Below, piece by piece: positions 57,215 through 64,000 of a stretch of DNA of 64,000 nt. Location: the NCBI GenBank assembly GCA_013368325.1, contig JAACJK010000228.1, positions 248,001 to 312,000 of the forward strand. Reading direction: 5' to 3'. Position 1 is the stretch's first letter, and the number at the start of each line of letters is the position of its first letter. This stretch comes from Ephemerocybe angulata. Taxonomy: Eukaryota; Basidiomycota; Agaricomycetes; Agaricales; Psathyrellaceae. The notes beneath the pieces were generated by a model that was given only the letters and a program-made list of their open reading frames with translations, made no database searches and was not told where the DNA came from. Position numbers and translations under genes: made by a program.

Positions 57215-59260
57215 ATTGTGATAACTCGGGTGCTAGAAGGATCTGCCAACGGGGAGCACGAATGACGCCTATTATATAGAAAATGAGCGGGGCCTGGAAC
57301 GGAGCGGACCCTGGATAGGCTAATACTACTGTGAGTCTTGGCAGGCACCAGCGGGGGAGAGTAGTGGCGCATTAAAACAAGGTTTTTGACAGCGTGCCAC
57401 TGCGACCGAAATTCCGAATGCAAGAACGAGGACAGGTCTCGAGGCTCATTCCTACGTCCTGATCCTCCTAGCCTTTTTAAAGTTCAAATATTCATTGACT
57501 TTCTTCAGTATTGGAAGCGCAGGAGTAATCTGTATAGGTACATATCGGGATTCGTGTTTGCTCCTTCGAAAGTCTTGGCGACAGGACTTGACTGATGGCC
57601 GTCGAGGAGAATGTCATCAGTTTGGCGGGACCAGGCCTTCGCCTTCCCAATGCAGGTCAATGCCCGCCCACGTTTCTCTTGCAGCCATGTGTCTAACCTG
57701 ACACCGCGGCATACTACATACTCATTCCCAAACAGAATGACCGAAGTTTCCCTCCTTGTTAATGAATCGAGTATGTATACATATCTGAAGTCTTCACGTC
57801 ATGCTCTGTGTACCATAGTCAAACATGCTCCTCTCATAGCTCCAGGCATTTAACTCTAAGTATTGTCAAGGCGCCACACAACGGCGCCTTCACCGAAGTT
57901 GTTCTTCCTTATGAAAGCCTTGGGATGAACTTCAAGAGTACCACCTCAGTGCATAATGAGGCAGTACTGGAATTGAGAGAGACAACGACGTTTTGAGCGT
58001 TGGCAATAGTCTACCAGGCTGCAATGCCGGACTCCGGAGTTGCAACCCGCCGTCCGCCATCCAGGTTACTGGATTGGCATTCTGTGACTCTAAATCCCCA
58101 GTCCAGGTCCGACTCCAGGGGCGTATGTAGTGTTCAGGGATATTGACCCTCGGTAAGATACAAGTCTAAGTGTACCCGTATCCCAAATGGGTGTATTAGG
58201 CGCCCTGTCGGGCGGACGGTCCATATTACCGCTCTCACTTTGCGAAGAACGAGCGGCTGTGGTGTATCATATGAGTATTACTGTAGATATATATATGAAC
58301 GCATCTCACAAACCAAGAGTTAGCGGTCGGTGGCGAAAGTTGAGCCATAGTCAGTAAATCGCTTAGATGACAGTGACTACAATTAAGCGCCCAATGTCGA
58401 TTGAAGCTCAGACCTCCAAGACCATCCGATTCATTTTGATTCATTGTCAAATTGTTCATAAGATGCCATGGTACCTTTTCGCGTAGAATACAATACCTCT
58501 GGGCTTTCCTCTGCCTCCGGGAAGTCAAAAACATAGGATACCTCTTCGACGGGACATACTCCCGTTCTTTGTCTTACGTCAATCCACTATCCACAGTTTC
58601 TGGTGGTCAGCTTCGAAAGTTCATCAACATAAACTGTTATATATGTAAGTGGATGGCTGATCGATCCTTCAAGGTCTCTGACATTGTGTGAATGTTGCCC
58701 AAGGGCGCCCGACGATCTGGGCCTTACGTTGATAAGGCTCTCTCAGCGCGATGCCTACCATTCTCCTTAGGTACACTTGAGCTTCCCCGTTTTACTCGTT
58801 CTCCTGAACCAAGTGTACCCTCCCGGAACTTGTTAGGGCGCCATTTAACTCACGCAAACTGGTAGACGTGCCCAGAAGCTCCCGAGTCTCACTCACGCAG
58901 GATGTTTTCATCCTACCATCAGGAAATAACCTTTATAACCACGCCTTTCCTGTGAAAGATATGTCAGTTTCTCGTGATTGTCAATGTTTTCTCACTAGCA
59001 CTGCATCTTTGCGCGCCCTTGGGTTACTGGAGCGCAGTATATCTTGTCTTCTAATGATGATCTTCACCTCACATCAGCCGCGAACCAAGTCTCAAGGCGT
59101 CTTATCTCCCCTCACATAGTATGTACCTTGAGAAAGCAGTCGGATGAATTCTTCCCCTCATTCCATTCCCCCATGAACGGCTCGAAGTTATAGGGCACAT
59201 CACACTCATTTACATTCCCTTCTTCATATCCCCCGCAGCATTCAATCTAAGGGCGCCAAC
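57215..59260. other. Two-kb intergenic region, no gene recognised
   Basis: Only short frames on both strands, without domains or phased introns. No repeat structure stood out. Confidence 0.4.
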
Positions 59261-60887
59261 ATGCCAAACTGGGTCGTAGCGGACGACTCTAGCAGCTACA
59301 TTGCGTACTCCGGGAGTTGGGTGCGCCAAACGGGCTCTTCGCGTCAGTGGGAGAGCGCAGTTCACTCGACGTCTCAATCTGGTGCTTCCGCCACCTTTCG
59401 ATTTCGAGGTACGTCTTAGCTCTGTGCGTTCGAAGTTGTGGGCTGCTATATATACTGTACTTGCATCCCAGGCACAGGAATTAAAGTATACGGGACTATC
59501 CCAAGCGGTTCTGGTGTCATTAGATCCCAGTACATCGTCGACGGTGGCTCGCCTACCACCGTTGAACGTCAAGCCGGCGCCAATCCTGCGTACAACGAGG
59601 TCCTTCTCGACTTATCAAGCTTGGCGGCGGTAGACCATTCCGTCACAATCACAAATCTCGGAGGAGGAGCAGACTTTCAGTTGGATAGGCTATCATTCCT
59701 GCCGACGAGTGATCCAGCTTCTGAGACTCCACTTCCGCCTGCGTGAGTACAAATCTAAGCACGATTTTGAGTATAACTTTAACTCATACCCAAGAGCTGC
59801 TCCCCCTGCTTCAACAATACCTACCTCATCTACGACTGTATACACTCCATCGCCCTCCCCTTCACCTACCCACTCATCCATTCCTTCGTCGACCTCTATT
59901 TTCCCCTCCAACACTGGCAGCTCGAGTAACACCGGTGCAGGAACTGCACCATCTGGAGATACTGCTGGGTCAGGGACTACTGGAGGCGGGAGTAATACTT
60001 CCAACTCTGGAAGCAGCGCGGATGGAAATAGTGGCTCAAGTAAGTCCGATACTGGAAGGGTCTCTACCAGCACGATCTCCCGCATGGCTCCCGGGGAGTC
60101 TCAAGTCACCACAATCGTCGACTCTAAAGGGATAACGTCAACTGCGACAATCATCGGTGGCACAAACGGCGGTACGTTCTACTACGATGCATACAGAGAG
60201 GTATGCTAATTGAATTGAACACCCACTCTTCAGAATCCAGCACAGTTCTCGTGAAGGTCTCCAGCGGTGTAACATACACCATCACTGAGGGATCGAGCGA
60301 AACAAGCGGAAGCCATCCAATCGGTAGCTCCGGCGGCATCTCCAAAGGAGCGCTCGCAGGTATTGTTATCGCAGCAATGCTCGTGCTCTTCGCGTTTGCT
60401 CTGTTACTCTTTCTTCTCATTCGCCGCCGCCGCCGCCGTTTGGCCAGACTAAGTGCAGGTGTGGGACCTCAGGCAAGGGGTGCGTGTATTTTGAAAGGTA
60501 TCAGAGTATGGGTGGACTGACATCTCGATACTCACAACAGAGAACAGAGACGGGAACCCCGACCCCTTTAGCCTTGCCGCGCAGAACACAACCGGACACG
60601 ATGAAATATTCAAACGTCCTTTCACCCCACCCCCAGCCAACGATACTTCGCTGGGCCATCCACCCTCTCCATCGCTATACTATTCAGCAGAAGGATACAC
60701 CGATCAAGGTTCTCTCCCACCCTTGCTTCATCATCGGAGAAATACGTCTTCGGATATGGGTTCGACGGGAATGCTGTCTTGGCCAGACTCCAATCATGCG
60801 CGCGCAGGTTCGACTTCTGATGTTCCTCCCCCATCTTACCAGGCCGCTGTTCCACTGCATCTTGAAGATGATCACCGTATAAAGTGA
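59261..60887 (+). CDS. Single-pass surface protein with beta-sandwich ectodomain and PPxY tail (462 aa)
   Basis: Five exons in consistent phase: 59261-59408, 59472-59742, 59795-60171, 60234-60479 and 60541-60887. The N-terminal half (VADDSSSYIAYSGSWV, FQLDRLSFLP) follows a layout common in Agaricomycete proteins with a galactose-binding-like beta sandwich. A long Ser/Thr/Gly/Pro-rich stalk comes next, probably O-glycosylated. One transmembrane helix (GIVIAAMLVLFAFALLLFLLI) is followed by a run of arginines, which sets the tail in the cytosol. The tail contains PPPSY, a PPxY motif that could bind WW domains of a Nedd4/Rsp5-type ubiquitin ligase. No cleavable signal peptide is visible; the helix may act as a signal anchor, or an upstream exon was missed. 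Confidence 0.85.
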
Positions 60888-61308
60888 GATTGTATCGATC
60901 TACCTACAAACATCATGTTCGCCGATCCCTTGAACTTTGCCTGAACTCTCCATCCTGCTGGTCACCAAAGGGCCAAATGCTATTCAGTATTCGTGAGCGT
61001 TCCTAATTCGACTAAAGTCTGTATCGTAAGGATATATAAGAGGTCACTTATCCTATTGAGTGCGCGAGCGAGGTAGACAGCCTCGTGAGGGTAGCTAGTA
61101 TGTAAACGTCCACAGTGAAAACAAAACCAAACTAAAACGAATGCGAGAAGAAGGTATAACAGAACACAAAGATAATGTACATAGAGATCCAACAGAAGAA
61201 AACGAATGTGCGTTGATGATAAACATAGCGACAACCAATAAATCCAAAACCTTACATGCAGAACCAAATTCCAAAACAAATCGAAAACTGTCCATTACCC
61301 CGGGTACC
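60888..61308. other. Intergenic between converging genes
   Basis: About 420 bp with no coding signal. It holds the 3' flanks of the surface-protein and aspartic-protease-like genes. Confidence 0.4.
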
Positions 61309-64000
61309 TCACCGCGCGACTCCAATCTCCTGTACGTTCAGAACCCCACTCACACCATCGACATCAACATCAACATCGACGCTCCTCTTCCCCTTCCCCC
61401 GCGCCGCACCGACACCCGCCATCCCCCCTTTCAACACAGACGAGTGCCGCGTAAATAGCCGCTCCTCATCGTACGACCCAACGCTGTACACACTATCGTC
61501 GACCGACGACCCCCTCCGCACAACCTCACCCACACCCCAGCCTTTTTGTATGCGGTCATAATGCGCCTGCGTTGGTGTCCGACCTTCGTCGAACCAGGTA
61601 GAGACGGGGGTGACAGTAGAACTCGGCGCTGGCGCCAAACCGGGACTGGATCGGGACGTCAGATTTTGAGTGGGTGTCGAGGGGATTATGGTTGACGATG
61701 GAAGCGTATTGGGGAGGGAGGGGCGGGTAGCCGCTTCGTAGTACGAGTCGATTCGGTAGTCCTCCTCGGCGAGTGCAGCGCGTAGATGCGTAGACGAACT
61801 CCCCGAATACGAGCGCGGTACGATGATCCCGGGTGGAAGCACCGCACTGTCGTTTCGCATATGTCGGGAGATATTTGGAGGTAGCGGGCCGAGGTCTTCG
61901 TCGTCGTCGCGAGGGTTCTTGGGGTTGCTGCTGGCGGCGACGGGTTCCGTGAAGTCGGATGGAGGGGAAGCTACGAGCTCGAGACCAAGCCCGAGACCGG
62001 CAGCCTGGAGTGCGGACTCGTATGCGCCGGGAGAGTGGAAGGTAGACGTCGATTGATACTTGGGATCGCCTCCTATATGCGGCGGCGATGCTGGTATTTG
62101 GGACTCAACAATCGGAGGGACGATGAACGTCGTGGAGGGGAGAGGAGGAGACGCCGCGGAGTATGTCGAGTCCACCTTCGAGTCGCGTTCAGGCGACAAG
62201 ACTACAGTATCATCGCCTCGAACTGAGGCTATACTTCTCTTCACATTCCCATAAACCTCCTCGTCGAGATCCTCGCGTTCTACATCCTCTCCCCCATTCG
62301 CCTTACCTCTCGTTCCTATCCGTGCCAACTCATACCCGGAGTCCCCTCCTATCCCCATGATCGCCTGCCGCATCTTCCTCTCCTGCTCCTTCGCTGCACT
62401 GACAGCCCCCGTCTCTGAAAGGTCCTCCGTACTCAAACCAACACTGCTCCCTCCTCCTCCCCCCCTCCCGCAACATAAAACGGCGGTCTCGGCGTCGACG
62501 CTCCACTCCGACTATTCGGCTCGCGCCCCGCCTTATTATACCTCCGCCGCATCATCCAAAACCTCAGTCCAAACAGCGCGAAACACAGCGCAAAGAACGA
62601 AATGAGCGAAATAAGGACGATAATCCCCACACTCAACCCCTTCCTCCCATCCGCGCCGTCCGCCGTGAGCGGGTTCTTCCCACTCGCCCCATTCCCATTG
62701 TTACTCGAGATCGGCTGGTTGAGCACCCTTACCGAATGGAACTCGTCGAGCGCAACCGTCGGATCCGTCAACCCCAACAACCCCAACCGCGGCTGAATCC
62801 GCATTGAGCTGTTCTTTGGTGTTGGAAGTGCGTCTGTAGGATCCCCATCTGCCGCTACCGCCGCCGCCTCCATCTCGTCCGTGACCCCCAGCTCCTCTGC
62901 GGTGAAGGGATTTTCGAACACGCCGCCGTCCTTCGGTGGGACGTACCCCATGACGCTGTAGACGTTGCGCAGGAAGGGGACGCCGAGGATCATGTCACCG
63001 ATGGCGTTGGGGCGCCCGAGGAAGGCGTCGGCGGATTGGATGAGTCCGACGCATGTTGCGCCTTTTTGGCCTGGGGAGGCGAGGGGTGGGAGTGCTGTGA
63101 GGTCGAGGGGGTGGAGTGGGATGGGCGAGCGGCCGTCGAGCGTGATGGTGAGGTTGAGGGGTGTCGTACAGGGGATGTAATCTGGAAGAGGGTTTGTTAG
63201 CGATCAGGGGATAAGGTAAGTTGAAGAGATAGATCAGGCAGTCGACTTCCATGCCGGTAGACGCCGAGAAGAGGCGAATAAGAACGAAATCAAGGCTCAC
63301 ACATTCCATCCTCAGCAGGTCCAATCCCCAACGCCCCCCAAATCGCATTCGCAATCTGACTCCGCGCCAAAATAACCGGCACCCCACTATCCACCACCGC
63401 ACTCGGAAACGCCCCTCCCCCCACCGCCCTCGGCAACGTCACCTCCCTCACCTCCGTCACCCCACCGTCATTCTGCACATACACCGTAACCGCCCGCACC
63501 CCCGTCTTCCAAAACAACGTCCCACTCCGCTCCGCCACAAGACTATCATACTCGACTCTCGCTTCAGACGTCTTGCCATCGACGAGGGGCAGGGATGTGA
63601 TGTACTCGGGGTGGCGGCCGATGCCGAGGAGCGAGGGGATGCGGTCGCTCTCGGGGCGCGAGAGCAGCATGGAGACGAAGCGCCGCGCGGGGGCGTTGCG
63701 CACGGGCGTTATGGAGAAGAGGTTGGATGCCCAGGCGGCGCCGTCGGGGTCGTTGGAGGTGACGGGCGGGAGCGATTGGGCGATGACGGAGTTGAGCGGG
63801 AGCGCGAGGCCGAGGATGCCGTGGAAGGCGGGCGAGAGCGGCTCGGAGGCGACGGAGGAGGCGGCGGCTGGAGTGCGAAGTGAGGTGATGGTGTGAATCG
63901 AGTTTTGAGACGAGGAGAGCGGGTGAGATGGGTATCAGATCAGTAGGGGTCTCGAGCGTGGAGTGAGCTAAGGACGCACCGACGGCTTGATTCTCGATGC
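61309..64000 (-). CDS. Membrane-anchored pepsin-like aspartic protease, 5' end outside the window
   Basis: The gene enters from the right edge with IENQAVG, a pepsin-family landmark, with a donor near 63980. The next exon starts near 63890 (TPAAASS, then FHGILGLALPLNSVIAQ) and ends at 63301; another runs from 63181. The second catalytic aspartate lies in AVVDSGVPVIL. GDMILGVPFLRNVYSVM closes the protease fold. A transmembrane helix (VGIIVLISLISFFALCFALFG) and a basic RRRYNK stop-transfer follow. The tail of about 375 residues to the stop at 61309 is in a different frame: at a run of seven G near 62460 the upstream frame meets a stop at 62433, while the downstream frame is open. An indel in the run or an early stop are both possible. 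The first active-site aspartate is outside the window. Confidence 0.75.

Overview
The window looks like a chromosomal segment of a basidiomycete fungus, most likely an Agaricomycete. The evidence is intron-dense genes with short introns of roughly 50-100 nt (GTRNGT donors, YAG acceptors), long TPR-CHAT proteins with 45-residue repeats, a chromodomain Ty3/Gypsy element, a GPI-anchored eight-cysteine protein and an Rpn6 proteasome subunit of fungal type. No prokaryotic operons, rRNA genes, tRNA genes or CRISPR arrays were seen.

Layout. 1-1475: degenerate inverted-repeat DNA. 1476-6148 (+): TPR-CHAT protein 1, five exons in my model, including a new N-terminal module. 6945-7500 (-): HSP60 pseudogene. 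7996-9088: 1.1-kb element with long homopolymer-rich inverted repeats and a TTCATA duplication. 10663-11331 (+): effector-like secreted protein with a tandem exon+intron duplication. 12027-14161 (-): complete ten-exon RPN6. 15.3-16.8 kb: possible decayed membrane-protein gene. 17376-20802 (+): TPR-CHAT protein 2. 22468-23205 (+): small secreted protein. 23457-23976: hAT-type MITE. 24.2-30.7 kb: a partial copy of RPN6 split by a 5.76-kb Mutator-like transposon with a 9-bp target duplication. 32338-33390 (-): 5'-truncated multi-pass membrane protein. 34034-51055: a 17-kb composite of inverted Gypsy pieces flanked as a unit by CTGGC, carrying a Copia-type TRIM and a second hAT-type MITE. 52468-55600 (-): TPR-CHAT protein 3, with a one-base frameshift at the start of CHAT. 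56333-57214 (-): GPI-anchored protein. 59261-60887 (+): single-pass surface protein with a PPxY tail. 61309-64000 (-): membrane-anchored aspartic-protease-like gene running off the right edge.

How it fits together. Housekeeping content is small (RPN6). Most of the rest is fast-evolving accessory material: three paralogous TPR-CHAT genes, secreted and surface proteins, and nested transposons. The TPR-CHAT genes share one plan: a TPR array, a conserved linker, then a CHAT caspase-like domain with a His/Cys dyad. This is the plan of known sensor-plus-protease proteins. In fungi the family is expanded but its role is unknown, so any immune or cell-death role here is inference. Exon boundaries were derived by hand from splice consensus, phase and homology recalled from family knowledge; no database search was run.
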